7,237 nt of DNA from an uncultured Leucothrix sp. (GTDB lineage Bacteria > Pseudomonadota > Gammaproteobacteria > Thiotrichales > Thiotrichaceae): NCBI GenBank assembly GCA_938004025.1, contig CALKXC010000196.1:1-7237 (forward strand), given 5' to 3'. The notes beneath the pieces are model-generated. The model had not been told where the DNA came from. It ran no database searches and was given only the letters and a program-made list of their open reading frames with translations. Numbering within the stretch: position 1 is the stretch's first letter; each line of letters begins with the position of its first letter. The position numbers and the translations under genes were made by a program. Shown one piece after another: positions 1 through 6,843 of the stretch.

Positions 1-21
1 AACGCTTGGGATTTTTAATTA

Positions 22-363
22 GTGAGTTTATTTCAGGCGCAATTTGACGAGGCAGTTTGTAAAATTGTTAGCAATATCCCTATGGGTCAAGTAATGGCCT
101 ATGGCGAGATAGCAAAAGCAGCTGGTTACCCTCGCCACGCAAGAATGGTCAGTAAAGCAATGAGTCGATCAGATAAAAAATTACCGTGGCATCGTGTGGT
201 TAGATCAGATCGCAGCTTGGCTTTCTCTTCAGACAGCCAAGCGTTTATTACCCAAAAAGACTTACTAATGAAAGAAGGTATAGTTGTTTTAAAGGGTAAA
301 GTAATTATTGCGCAACCAGAATCGCCAGATGATTTAGATGCGTTAATTTGGGGACCTGATTAG
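22..363 (+). CDS. atl: Alkyltransferase-like protein (ATL), catalytically inactive O6-alkylguanine lesion binder
   Basis: This 113-residue protein has the DNA-binding fold of O6-methylguanine-DNA methyltransferases (Ada/Ogt C-terminal family). The active-site motif PCHRV reads PWHRVV at residues 55-60, so the alkyl-accepting Cys is replaced by Trp56. That substitution defines ATL proteins such as E. coli YbaZ and S. pombe Atl1. Tyr27 in the AYGEIAKAAG segment (26-35) and Arg41 in the ARMVSKAM segment (40-47) match the base-flipping Tyr and the Arg finger. Known ATLs flip and bind O6-alkylguanine without repairing it and pass the lesion to nucleotide excision repair; that role is inferred here. 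The start is GTG at 22, because an in-frame TAA at 16-18 rules out any earlier start. A weak Shine-Dalgarno (GGGA, 8-11) precedes it. The stop overlaps the stop of the convergent pilZ by 4 bases. No promoter is visible because the window begins just upstream. Confidence 0.88.
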   Translation: MSLFQAQFDEAVCKIVSNIPMGQVMAYGEIAKAAGYPRHARMVSKAMSRSDKKLPWHRVVRSDRSLAFSSDSQAFITQKDLLMKEGIVVLKGKVIIAQPESPDDLDALIWGPD

Positions 364-704
364 TAGGTATGATAAATAGAGGGTTTAGAAGCTAACTCAC
401 CAAGAATTACTTCTAAAGTCATTCTAACATTCTCGGCGGTGCGGCCAGTGAACTGAACACCAACACCTTGCGCACCTGCCGCTTGCTGCGGTGACATCCA
501 AACAACCTTCCCTGTAACAGCAAACTTTTTAGATACTGAGGCAATTTGAACAGACAATATCACTGCATCTCCGAGGCTGAATTTTTTGTCCGTTGCAGCA
601 TACAACCCACCGCCTTTTATAAACGGCATATAGTTTGCATGAAGGGCTGTTTTGTCTTTTAAACTAACAGGTATGACATTTCTTACCGCTTGTTTTTCTT
701 CCAT
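360..704 (-). CDS. pilZ: PilZ, type IV pilus assembly protein
   Basis: The 114-residue single-domain protein resembles Pseudomonas/Xanthomonas PilZ. Key segments are YMPFIKGGGLYAAT (25-38), TGKVVWMSP (64-72), GVGVQF (80-85) and a short polar C-terminal tail. Orthologous PilZ proteins are cytoplasmic and needed for type IV pilus biogenesis, working with the PilB ATPase and FimX. The RxxxR and (D/N)xSxxG signatures that bind cyclic di-GMP are absent, as in the founding PilZ, so direct c-di-GMP binding is not expected. The ATG at 704 is preceded by a weak AGGCG-type ribosome site in the 42-base gap after holB. It is the last gene of the minus-strand run, and the holB-pilZ order is common in pilus-bearing gammaproteobacteria. 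Its TAA shares four bases with the stop of the convergent ATL gene, and I see no terminator between them. Confidence 0.9.
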   Translation of the reverse strand: MEEKQAVRNVIPVSLKDKTALHANYMPFIKGGGLYAATDKKFSLGDAVILSVQIASVSKKFAVTGKVVWMSPQQAAGAQGVGVQFTGRTAENVRMTLEVILGELASKPSIYHTY

Positions 705-746
705 CGTTTATTACGCCTGACGTTTATATTTTTTATTATTACTGTA

Positions 747-1718
747 TCAGTGTGATCTGGACTGGTTATTCCATAAAATTAACATATTCTCTGTAAACAG
801 CAGAGGACTTAGCGACGTATGGACATGTGATTTAAGCTCAACTAAGCCATCATGTAATTCCCACAGGCTGCTTATGGAGTGTTTCATTAAACGGTGAAGA
901 TGAGGACTAATCGTATCACGAGGTGCATCATCGGCTTGATATTGGGACTTAATCATTGCTTGAACCCATTGCAGTTGCCAATCCAATAAATCTGCTTTAG
1001 GCGTTTTCTCCCACTTCTTAGCAACATTTGTTAGGGAATGGTTTCCACGAAGTAGCTTCAGTATATCAGTGGCAAGCTCTTTTCTCGTCGCTAACCGTTC
1101 ACCCTCGTCAAGTTGCTTTGCCAGCATTGGCTTACCACCAGCTGCAGCCAATAGTTCATCTGGAGAGTTTTCAATGGTTTGTGTACTTAGCCACTCAGTT
1201 GCTTGCGGAAGCGTCGGTTGAGGTAAGTGCAATACCTGACAGCGGCTGCGTATCGTCGGAATTAACTGAGAAGGATTAGAGCTAACCAAAATTAACACTG
1301 TCTTCTCAGGGGGTTCTTCTAAAGTTTTTAATAAGCTATTAGCCGCATTGATGTTTAAGCGCTCCACGGGGGCAATAATCACAACGCGACTACCCTCATA
1401 GCTTCTACTTAGGTAAACAAACTCATTAAGTTTGCGAATTTGATCGACAACAATTTGCGATTTCTTTTCGGCGAGCTGTACAGCGCTAAAATCAGGGTGT
1501 GAGTCCGCTTCAAACAAGCTACAGCTTTTACAATCATTACAGGCTGACTGAGTATTAACGTCTCTTTCTTCGCAAAGTAATGATTTTGCTAAGGCCCGTG
1601 CAAAATCATATTTACCGCAAAATTCAGGGCCAGCTAAAAGCAAAGCATGAGGCATATGGTTGTTTCTCCGCCCCTGAGAAAGCGTATCCCAACTACCTTG
1701 TTGCCATGAATAAATCAT
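747..1718 (-). CDS. holB: DNA polymerase III subunit delta-prime (clamp loader)
   Basis: HolB is the stator subunit of the DNA polymerase III clamp-loader complex, which opens and places the beta sliding clamp on primed DNA. The 323-residue protein (E. coli 334) has an AAA+-type N-terminal domain. A four-Cys zinc module is formed by Cys49, Cys60, Cys63 and Cys66. The conserved NSLLKTLEEPP segment (127-137) is followed by the SRC motif (158-160), whose Arg159 supplies the arginine finger to the neighbouring ATPase subunit. The P-loop region (30-37, GPEFCGKY) keeps Gly-Lys but has Tyr where Thr/Ser would bind Mg-ATP, so it should not be an active ATPase. The start ATG overlaps the tmk TGA as ATGA. 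No good Shine-Dalgarno precedes it, so translation is probably coupled to tmk. The C-terminal third is divergent, as usual for this family. Confidence 0.95.
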   Translation of the reverse strand: MIYSWQQGSWDTLSQGRRNNHMPHALLLAGPEFCGKYDFARALAKSLLCEERDVNTQSACNDCKSCSLFEADSHPDFSAVQLAEKKSQIVVDQIRKLNEFVYLSRSYEGSRVVIIAPVERLNINAANSLLKTLEEPPEKTVLILVSSNPSQLIPTIRSRCQVLHLPQPTLPQATEWLSTQTIENSPDELLAAAGGKPMLAKQLDEGERLATRKELATDILKLLRGNHSLTNVAKKWEKTPKADLLDWQLQWVQAMIKSQYQADDAPRDTISPHLHRLMKHSISSLWELHDGLVELKSHVHTSLSPLLFTENMLILWNNQSRSH

Positions 1719-2356
1719 TCAATTCGTTTCAAAATCAATTCTTCAACAGCTCGTTCAACTTGGCCCCGAACCCCTTCCATCGTTTGGCTAGCATCTATCA
1801 CAGAAAACCGATTGGGCTCGACTGTTGCTCTCATCAAATAACTATTGCGAATACGCTCAAAAAAATCAGACTCTTCTTGTTCAATGCGATCTGCTTCGCT
1901 TCTCGCCTTAGCTCTTGATAAACCCACACTCACCGGTAGATCAAACAAAAATGTTTTATCTGCTTTGAAGTTTCCTAAAGCCCATGCTTCCAAAGCCGCA
2001 ATACGATTCACATCAATATTGCGACCACCACCTTGATAGGCAAAACTGGCATCGGTAAAGCGGTCGCAAAGCACCCAATCGCCAGCATTTAAAGCAGGCA
2101 AAATTTTGTTTTGATAATGCTCTGCTCTAGATGCAAACATTAATAATAACTCTGTATCTGCATGCATTGCTGGTAAATTAGGGTCTAATAAAACCGCTCT
2201 AATTTTCTCACCGACTTCAGTGCCACCAGGCTCTCTGCTGACAGTTACCTTTTTTCCTGTAGCCTCGATGATGGCTTTTGCATATTCTAGATTGCTACTC
2301 TTGCCTGCGCCCTCTATGCCTTCGAAGGTAAGAAACAACCCACGGTTGTTACTCAT
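1715..2356 (-). CDS. tmk: Thymidylate kinase (dTMP kinase)
   Basis: Tmk phosphorylates dTMP to dTDP with ATP, an essential cytoplasmic step toward dTTP. The protein is 213 residues, the same length as the E. coli enzyme. The P-loop GIEGAGKS is at 13-20, REPGGT at 41-46 and the DRF motif at 98-100. The LID region around 148-170 contains the Arg-rich SRAKAR...DRIEQE pattern. An Arg-bearing LID combined with a P-loop lacking the basic residue marks the bacterial (E. coli-like, type II) enzyme. The start ATG overlaps the mltG stop as ATGA and has an AGGTG ribosome site at 2361-2365 inside mltG. The stop overlaps the holB start in the same way, so mltG, tmk and holB form a translationally coupled block. 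Confidence 0.96.
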   Translation of the reverse strand: MSNNRGLFLTFEGIEGAGKSSNLEYAKAIIEATGKKVTVSREPGGTEVGEKIRAVLLDPNLPAMHADTELLLMFASRAEHYQNKILPALNAGDWVLCDRFTDASFAYQGGGRNIDVNRIAALEAWALGNFKADKTFLFDLPVSVGLSRAKARSEADRIEQEESDFFERIRNSYLMRATVEPNRFSVIDASQTMEGVRGQVERAVEELILKRIE

Positions 2357-3384
2357 TTATCACCTGTATATTTTTTGGCATTTCCACGCAGCTGGTATTT
2401 TACAACCGCCCTCTTGTGCTCTCGATACGTATTCGAGAACTGTGAGGTTCCATCACCTCTCGCGACGAAATAAAGCGCCTTAGAAGCCTCGGGGTGTAAT
2501 ACCGCCTTGATTGCCTCGGCACTTGGCGTGGCGATAGGAGTAGGCGTTAGACCTGTCCTTGTATAGGTATTGAAGGGATTATCGCGTCTTAAATCCGATT
2601 TTCTGATATTGCCTTTAAAACGCTCACCCATACCATAAATAATGGTCGGGTCGGTTTGCAGCATCATGCCTTTATTTAAACGATTATGAAAAACTTGAGC
2701 AATAAGTGGGCGCTCCTCAGGAACACCCGTTTCTTTCTCAACGATAGAGGCAAGAATGAGTGCGTCATAAGGCTTTTTTAAAGGGATTGACTTATCGCGT
2801 TCCGCCCAAGCTTTCTCAAGATACGCTTGCATTGCTTTATGGCTACGTTTTAGAAAATCTAAATCAGTCGTGCCACGTGGGTAATTATAAGTATCCGGGA
2901 AAAACCAACCTTCTGGTTTTTTATAGGGAGAACCGATCTTATTCATAATATCGGCATAATCGTCATCAGTCAGTGTTTGAACTAGATTAGGATCATTTTT
3001 GATTTTTTTAACCAAGTCTTTGTAGGTGTAACCTTCAACAATACTGCTGTTATAGCTCAAGGTTTTTCCAGAAACAAATCGGTCAAGGAGATCCTGAGCA
3101 GTCATGCCAGGCTCAATCGCAAATTCACCTGCTTTGATTTTGTTTTCCTGCTTTTTGAATTTGGCTAATAATCGAAACTGCCAAGCAGGCTTAATAATAT
3201 TTGCAGACTCAAGCTCGGCAGCAACTCGCTTAAAGTTGCTGCCTTTTTTTATCTCAAAAGTAGATGGCGCAGTATCGCTCACCTGTTGCTTGGTGAACTT
3301 CTCATATTGCAAAAAACCAAACCCACCAATCCCAGCCGCTGAGAGCAACAGTAATAAAAATAAGGTAGATAAAACTGTTTTCAT
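2353..3384 (-). CDS. mltG: Endolytic murein transglycosylase MltG (YceG family)
   Basis: MltG is an inner-membrane lytic transglycosylase that cleaves nascent glycan strands and is proposed to terminate peptidoglycan polymerisation. The 343-residue protein (E. coli 340) begins with a single hydrophobic anchor at about residues 4-25, after a Lys at position 2. A LysM-like domain follows at about 42-107, then the YceG catalytic domain. The catalytic Glu is Glu218 in the ASIVEKETG segment (212-220), the same number as in E. coli. LQTDPTIIYG (242-251) and NTYTRTGLTPTPI (272-284) are further family motifs. The ATG at 3384 has an AGGG ribosome site 7 bases upstream. It directly follows fabF after a 32-base gap; in E. 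coli pabC lies between these genes, and here it is missing. Confidence 0.95.
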   Translation of the reverse strand: MKTVLSTLFLLLLLSAAGIGGFGFLQYEKFTKQQVSDTAPSTFEIKKGSNFKRVAAELESANIIKPAWQFRLLAKFKKQENKIKAGEFAIEPGMTAQDLLDRFVSGKTLSYNSSIVEGYTYKDLVKKIKNDPNLVQTLTDDDYADIMNKIGSPYKKPEGWFFPDTYNYPRGTTDLDFLKRSHKAMQAYLEKAWAERDKSIPLKKPYDALILASIVEKETGVPEERPLIAQVFHNRLNKGMMLQTDPTIIYGMGERFKGNIRKSDLRRDNPFNTYTRTGLTPTPIATPSAEAIKAVLHPEASKALYFVARGDGTSQFSNTYREHKRAVVKYQLRGNAKKYTGDK

Positions 3385-3416
3385 TGCTCAGCCCTGTGTT
3401 CAGGATCTTGTTAGGA

Positions 3417-4661
3417 TCAAATTTTCTTGAAAATTAACGTTCCGTTTGTGCCGCCAAAACCAAATGAATTGCTCATCGCATATTCAACTGGGGCATTACG
3501 TGCAACGTTAGCGACATAATCAAGATCACATTCCGGATCCGGATTCTCTAAGTTAATCGTTGGGGGAAGGATTTGGTCACGAATGGCGAGCACACTAAAC
3601 ACAGCCTCAATACCTCCCGCAGCACCTAACAGGTGACCTGTCATAGATTTAGTTGAGCTAACCGCCACCTTGCTTGCGTGATTGCCCATAGCCAACTTCA
3701 GAGCCATTGTTTCAGCAACGTCACCCGCAGGTGTCGATGTCCCGTGCGCATTAATATAGTCAATATCTTCTGCATTGATACCGGCATCTTTCAATGCATT
3801 CTTCATACAGCGCGCCGCACCTTCACCATTCTGTGAGGGAGAAGTCATGTGATATGCATCGCTGCTCATGCCAAAACCAACCAGCTCACAATAAATTTCT
3901 GCGCCACGAGCTTTAGCCGTTTCATATTCTTCTAGTAATAAAACGCCTGCGCCATCTCCTAGCACAAAACCATCACGGTCTTTGTCCCACGGGCGGCTCG
4001 CTGCCGCTGGGTCATCATTTCTGGTTGACAGTGCGCGTGCCGCAGCAAATCCACCGATACCCAATGGCGTAGTCGCCATTTCAGCGCCACCGGCTAGCAT
4101 GACGTCTGCATCTCCGTAGCTGATCATGCGTGCTGCGTCACCGATACTGTGAGTCGCTGTTGCACACGCTGAAACTGGAGACATGTTGTGATTCTTTAAA
4201 CCGTGCATGATAGACAGGTTTCCCGCCACCATGTTGACGATACTACTAGGCACAAAGAAAGGAGAAATCTTCCTTGCGCCACCTTTCATAAAGGCTTCGT
4301 AATTTTTCTCAATGGTACCGATACCACCAATGCCCGAGCCAACTATCACACCAATGCTTTCCGCATTCGCTTCAGTAACTTCGATTCCCGAGTCATGTAA
4401 TGCATCCGTACCTGCACCAATGCCATAATGGATAAACGGATCCATTTTACGTTGATCTTTAGGTTTTATGTATTCATTAGCATCAAAATCTGTGACGTTT
4501 CCAGCGATTCTCACACTGAACTCACTAGCGTCAAATAAATCAGAACTGATAAAATCAATTCCACTTTGACCCTCCGTGATATTTTTCCACGCAGCTTCAA
4601 TTTTAGAACCTACAGGTGAAACGATACCCAGACCGGTAACAACTACACGACGTTTAGACAC
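3417..4661 (-). CDS. fabF: 3-oxoacyl-ACP synthase II (KAS II)
   Basis: FabF condenses malonyl-ACP with a growing acyl-ACP, releasing CO2. In E. coli it also governs temperature-dependent elongation of C16:1 to C18:1. The 414-residue thiolase-fold protein carries the Cys-His-His triad of KAS I/II enzymes: Cys166 in SACATATHS, His306 in [11 protein letters not shown] and His343 in [12 protein letters not shown]. The GFGGTN loop lies at 401-406, with the adjacent gating Phe400. The start is GTG at 4659-4661, which gives the family-typical N-terminus [19 protein letters not shown] ribosome site sits about 9 bases upstream. It is separated from acpP by 129 bases holding a terminator and two further inverted repeats, so it probably depends on read-through or a weak promoter of its own. 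A 12-codon ATG reading frame (4643-4678) overlaps its start in another frame and is probably chance. Confidence 0.97.
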   Translation of the reverse strand: MSKRRVVVTGLGIVSPVGSKIEAAWKNITEGQSGIDFISSDLFDASEFSVRIAGNVTDFDANEYIKPKDQRKMDPFIHYGIGAGTDALHDSGIEVTEANAESIGVIVGSGIGGIGTIEKNYEAFMKGGARKISPFFVPSSIVNMVAGNLSIMHGLKNHNMSPVSACATATHSIGDAARMISYGDADVMLAGGAEMATTPLGIGGFAAARALSTRNDDPAAASRPWDKDRDGFVLGDGAGVLLLEEYETAKARGAEIYCELVGFGMSSDAYHMTSPSQNGEGAARCMKNALKDAGINAEDIDYINAHGTSTPAGDVAETMALKLAMGNHASKVAVSSTKSMTGHLLGAAGGIEAVFSVLAIRDQILPPTINLENPDPECDLDYVANVARNAPVEYAMSNSFGFGGTNGTLIFKKI

Positions 4662-4686
4662 AATGAGAAACCTTTCATTATTTTAG

Positions 4687-4704
4687 TAACCAAAAACTTG
4701 GTTA
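4687..4704. repeat. Perfect 7-bp inverted repeat upstream of fabF
   Basis: The arms TAACCAA (4687-4693) and TTGGTTA (4698-4704) are perfectly complementary around a 4-base loop. They lie 26 bases before the fabF GTG. The element could be a small hairpin in the fabF leader or a dyad operator overlapping a weak promoter (TAAAAT on the minus strand just downstream of it). I recognise no known regulator site in it. Confidence 0.45.
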
Positions 4705-4712
4705 AGATTTTT

Positions 4713-4734
4713 AACAGAAATTGATATTTCTGTT
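4713..4734. repeat. Perfect 9-bp inverted repeat in acpP-fabF spacer
   Basis: The arms AACAGAAAT (4713-4721) and ATTTCTGTT (4726-4734) are exact reverse complements with a 4-base loop. The stem is AT-rich and is followed on the transcribed minus strand by a run of A rather than U, so it does not look like an intrinsic terminator. It could be an RNA processing or stability hairpin, or a dyad protein site. Its function is unknown. Confidence 0.5.
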
Positions 4735-4747
4735 CCGTCAGACTATG

Positions 4748-4778
4748 AAAACCGCAGCTTAAATATGGCTGCGGTTTT
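4748..4778 (-). terminator. Rho-independent terminator after acpP
   Basis: A perfect 11-bp inverted repeat pairs AAAACCGCAGC (4748-4758) with GCTGCGGTTTT (4768-4778) around a 9-base loop. On the minus strand the GC-rich core GCTGCGG is followed by UUUU and preceded by AAAA, the classic intrinsic terminator layout. It starts 13 bases past the acpP stop. The U-run is only four long before a C, so termination is probably partial. This would allow abundant short acpP mRNA with some read-through into fabF. Confidence 0.85.
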
Positions 4779-4790
4779 ATAAATCCTTAA

Positions 4791-5027
4791 TTAAGCTTGA
4801 TTCGACTTAACGTAATCAATCGCTAGCTGAACTGTTGTAATTTTTTCAGCTTCTTCGTCTGGGATTTCAGTACCAAACTCTTCTTCAAGCGCCATAACGA
4901 GCTCGACTGTATCAAGTGAATCCGCGCCAAGATCATCAACGAAAGAGGCAGTATTTACTACTTCTGCTTCATCAACACCTAACTGCTCAACAACAACATC
5001 TTTAACGCGCTTTTCAATATCACTCAT
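4791..5027 (-). CDS. acpP: Acyl carrier protein
   Basis: AcpP carries fatty-acyl intermediates on a 4'-phosphopantetheine arm through all steps of type II fatty acid synthesis. It also donates acyl groups to phospholipid and lipid A synthesis. The 78-residue, strongly acidic four-helix protein has the attachment motif GADSLD at 34-39, with Ser37 as the modified residue (Ser36 when Met is not counted). The acidic recognition helix II, with [15 protein letters not shown] downstream of it, binds partner enzymes. The ATG at 5027 has a strong GAGGA ribosome site 9 bases upstream. An AT-rich 83-base spacer before it could hold a separate promoter, and a terminator hairpin follows directly. Both fit the need for far more ACP than enzyme. 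Confidence 0.98.
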   Translation of the reverse strand: MSDIEKRVKDVVVEQLGVDEAEVVNTASFVDDLGADSLDTVELVMALEEEFGTEIPDEEAEKITTVQLAIDYVKSNQA

Positions 5028-5036
5028 GATATTTTT

Positions 5037-5041
5037 TCCTC
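5037..5041 (-). promoter_or_regulatory. Strong Shine-Dalgarno of acpP
   Basis: On the minus strand GAGGA is followed by a run of A and lies 9 bases before the acpP ATG. It is one of the clearest ribosome sites in the window. An A-rich spacer next to a strong site is consistent with high translation of ACP. Confidence 0.7.
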
Positions 5042-5054
5042 TAATATAAAAAAC

Positions 5055-5085
5055 ATAATATGCATACTATTATAGTATAAATCAA
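5055..5085 (-). promoter_or_regulatory. Candidate acpP promoter region
   Basis: The fabG-acpP gap is very AT-rich. On the minus strand it shows TTGATT (5080-5085) and TATTAT (5055-5060) with a 19-base spacer, and also a perfect TATAAT (5069-5074) that lacks a good -35 partner. Either could drive acpP separately from fabD-fabG, as is known for E. coli acpP. Neither pair is ideal, so the exact elements are a guess. Confidence 0.35.
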
Positions 5086-5091
5086 GTATGC
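5062..5091. repeat. 7-bp inverted repeat spanning the candidate acpP promoter
   Basis: GCATACT (5062-5068) and AGTATGC (5085-5091) are exact reverse complements around a 16-base AT-rich centre that contains the TATAAT-like element. The dyad could be an operator or a weak mRNA hairpin between fabG and acpP. It does not match a regulator site that I know. Confidence 0.35.
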
Positions 5092-5110
5092 GAGTATAAA
5101 GCAATTGGCA

Positions 5111-5866
5111 TTACGCCATGTGCATACCACCGTTAATGTGCAGGGTTTCACCTGTCACATAGCTACCCATTTCTGACGCCAAAAACAATACGGCATTAGC
5201 AATGTCTTTTGGTTGACCAAGGTCACCCAATGGAATAGTTGAGGCCATTGACTGTCTTTGCTCATCAGACAATGCCTTTGTCATATCCGTATCAATAAAG
5301 CCTGGAGCGACGACATTAACTGTAATGCCTCTTGAACCTACTTCACGCGCCAGCGATTTTGAGAAGCCTACAATGCCCGCTTTAGCAGCAGCATAATTAC
5401 ATTGTCCAGGGTTGCCCGTAGCGCCTACGACCGAAGCAATAGAAATAATACGACCTGAACGTGCCTTCATCATGCCACGCATACATGCCTTACTTAAGCG
5501 AAACACAGAACTTAAATTAGTATTGATTATGTCGTCCCATTCATCGTCTTTCATACGCATTAATAAATTATCACGCGTGATGCCCGCATTGTTGACCAAT
5601 ATCTCAATAGTGCCAAATTCTGAGGTAATATCTTTTAATACAGAGGCGACAGAATCAGGATCAGCAACATTAAGTTTCTTACCGCACCCTTTAACGCCCG
5701 TTTCTTGAAAGTAAGCTGAAATTGCTTCAGCACCACTATCTGAAGTTGCCGTACCAATGACTGTCGCTCCTGACTGTCCTAAGGTTTCAGCAATCGACCG
5801 GCCAATACCTCGACTAGCGCCTGTCACTAACACGACTTTATCGTTTAGCATAGTATCAAAATTCAT
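5111..5866 (-). CDS. fabG: 3-oxoacyl-ACP reductase
   Basis: FabG reduces 3-ketoacyl-ACP to (R)-3-hydroxyacyl-ACP with NADPH, the first reductive step of each elongation cycle. The 251-residue short-chain dehydrogenase has the nucleotide-binding TGASRGIG at 15-22 and NNAG at 92-95. The catalytic tetrad is Asn117, Ser145, Tyr158 and Lys162, each exactly 7 residues beyond the E. coli positions (110, 138, 151, 155). The C-terminal ETLHINGGMHMA segment is typical of FabG. The ATG at 5866 was chosen because an AGGA ribosome site lies 10 bases upstream, inside the 3' end of fabD, and the MNF start matches E. coli; the internal Met6 has no such site. Only 6 bases separate it from the fabD stop, so the two are co-transcribed. 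Confidence 0.97.
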   Translation of the reverse strand: MNFDTMLNDKVVLVTGASRGIGRSIAETLGQSGATVIGTATSDSGAEAISAYFQETGVKGCGKKLNVADPDSVASVLKDITSEFGTIEILVNNAGITRDNLLMRMKDDEWDDIINTNLSSVFRLSKACMRGMMKARSGRIISIASVVGATGNPGQCNYAAAKAGIVGFSKSLAREVGSRGITVNVVAPGFIDTDMTKALSDEQRQSMASTIPLGDLGQPKDIANAVLFLASEMGSYVTGETLHINGGMHMA

Positions 5867-5872
5867 AGTGTA

Positions 5873-6808
5873 TTATTCCTGTACTGCGGCAAGTGCTTTA
5901 TCGAAAGATGCGGTATCGTGAATGGTTAAATTCCCTAGCTTGCGATTAATCCTGCGATTCAAACCAAATAAAACCTTACCAGGGCCAAATTCAATAATGG
6001 TATCCGCACCATTAGATTCGAGTGCTTGGATAGTATCAACCCATTTTACAGGACGGTAGAGCTGTTCTGCGACAGATTTTCTGCATTCTTCATCGGAATC
6101 ACTAGGGCTAGCACTGACATTATGAAAAACCGCTACAGAAGACTTTTGGAAAGCAGCAGAATCAAGCGCGTCTGCCATCTCGACAGCAATATCTTTCAAT
6201 AAAGAGCAATGTGAAGGCACACTCATAGCAAGCTTAATTGTGCGCTTGGCACCCATTTCAGCCAGCACTTCCATCGCCCGATCGACCGCTTCACTGTGGC
6301 CACCAATGACTGTTTGTTCGGGAGAATTAAAATTAACCGCTTCGACAACTTGTTCGCCTGCAGCTGATGCACAGCCTTCAATGACCTGCTCTCGAGTCAA
6401 GCCAAGAATAGCAGCCATCCCTCCAACACCTTCCGGAACTGCTTGCTGCATAAGGCTTGAGCGTTTTGCCACTAGTGCAACCGCTGTTGGGAAGTCAATT
6501 GTTTCACTAGCAACTAATGCACTATATTCGCCTAGGCTATGTCCAGCCATTGCTGAAGGGATAGAACCTCCCTGTGCTAGCCATAAACGCCAAACAGCAA
6601 CGCCAGCTGTCAACATGAGGGGCTGAGTCGTTTCCGTTTGGCTGAGCAGCTCTTCTGGACCATCGGTGACAATCTTCCAAAGATCTTTAGATAAAATCTC
6701 CGAAGACTCTTGAAAAGTCTCTTTAATTGAAGGATGTGACTCTGCCAAATCATTCATCATACCCAATGATTGTGAGCCCTGCCCCGGGAATACCGCCGCA
6801 AAATTCAT
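5873..6808 (-). CDS. fabD: Malonyl-CoA:ACP transacylase
   Basis: FabD transfers malonyl from CoA to ACP, supplying the extender unit for fatty acid synthesis. From the ATG at 6808 the protein has 311 residues. It shows VFPGQGSQ (6-13) with oxyanion-hole Gln10, the nucleophile Ser91 in GHSLGEY (89-95), the malonate-binding Arg116, the catalytic His200 in VPSH, and Gln249 in QLYRPVKW. All are one residue below the E. coli positions. The frame stays open up to a TTG at 6826, but I prefer ATG 6808. AGGTGA lies 7 bases ahead of it, and the N-terminus then aligns with E. coli FabD. It heads the minus-strand run and is divergent from infA; rpmF-plsX-fabH, which precede it in E. coli, are not adjacent. 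Confidence 0.96.
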   Translation of the reverse strand: MNFAAVFPGQGSQSLGMMNDLAESHPSIKETFQESSEILSKDLWKIVTDGPEELLSQTETTQPLMLTAGVAVWRLWLAQGGSIPSAMAGHSLGEYSALVASETIDFPTAVALVAKRSSLMQQAVPEGVGGMAAILGLTREQVIEGCASAAGEQVVEAVNFNSPEQTVIGGHSEAVDRAMEVLAEMGAKRTIKLAMSVPSHCSLLKDIAVEMADALDSAAFQKSSVAVFHNVSASPSDSDEECRKSVAEQLYRPVKWVDTIQALESNGADTIIEFGPGKVLFGLNRRINRKLGNLTIHDTASFDKALAAVQE

Positions 6809-6815
6809 ACTTAAT

Positions 6816-6821
6816 TCACCT
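6816..6821 (-). promoter_or_regulatory. Shine-Dalgarno deciding the fabD start
   Basis: AGGTGA on the minus strand is spaced 7 bases from ATG 6808. It lies inside the six codons that a TTG start at 6826 would add. This site supports the shorter 311-residue FabD. Confidence 0.75.
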
Positions 6822-6843
6822 GACAAACCTTAGATTGGTGCGG

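Noticed and set aside
1028..1279. 83-codon open frame on + strand inside holB
   Set aside because: Antisense to holB, with no recognisable domain or start signal.
4643..4678. 12-codon ATG frame overlapping the fabF GTG start
   Set aside because: It has no ribosome site of its own and uses the bases of the fabF ribosome site; too short to tell from chance.
5412..5708. 98-codon open frame on + strand inside fabG
   Set aside because: Antisense to conserved fabG codons and of unrecognisable composition, so treated as chance.
6240..6626. 128-codon open frame on + strand inside fabD
   Set aside because: It lies wholly antisense to a certain fabD, its protein resembles no family I know, and it has no ribosome site; it is a shadow frame.
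6809..6826. Six-codon N-terminal extension of fabD from TTG 6826
   Set aside because: The AGGTGA ribosome site lies inside this stretch and points to ATG 6808, which also gives the family-typical N-terminus.
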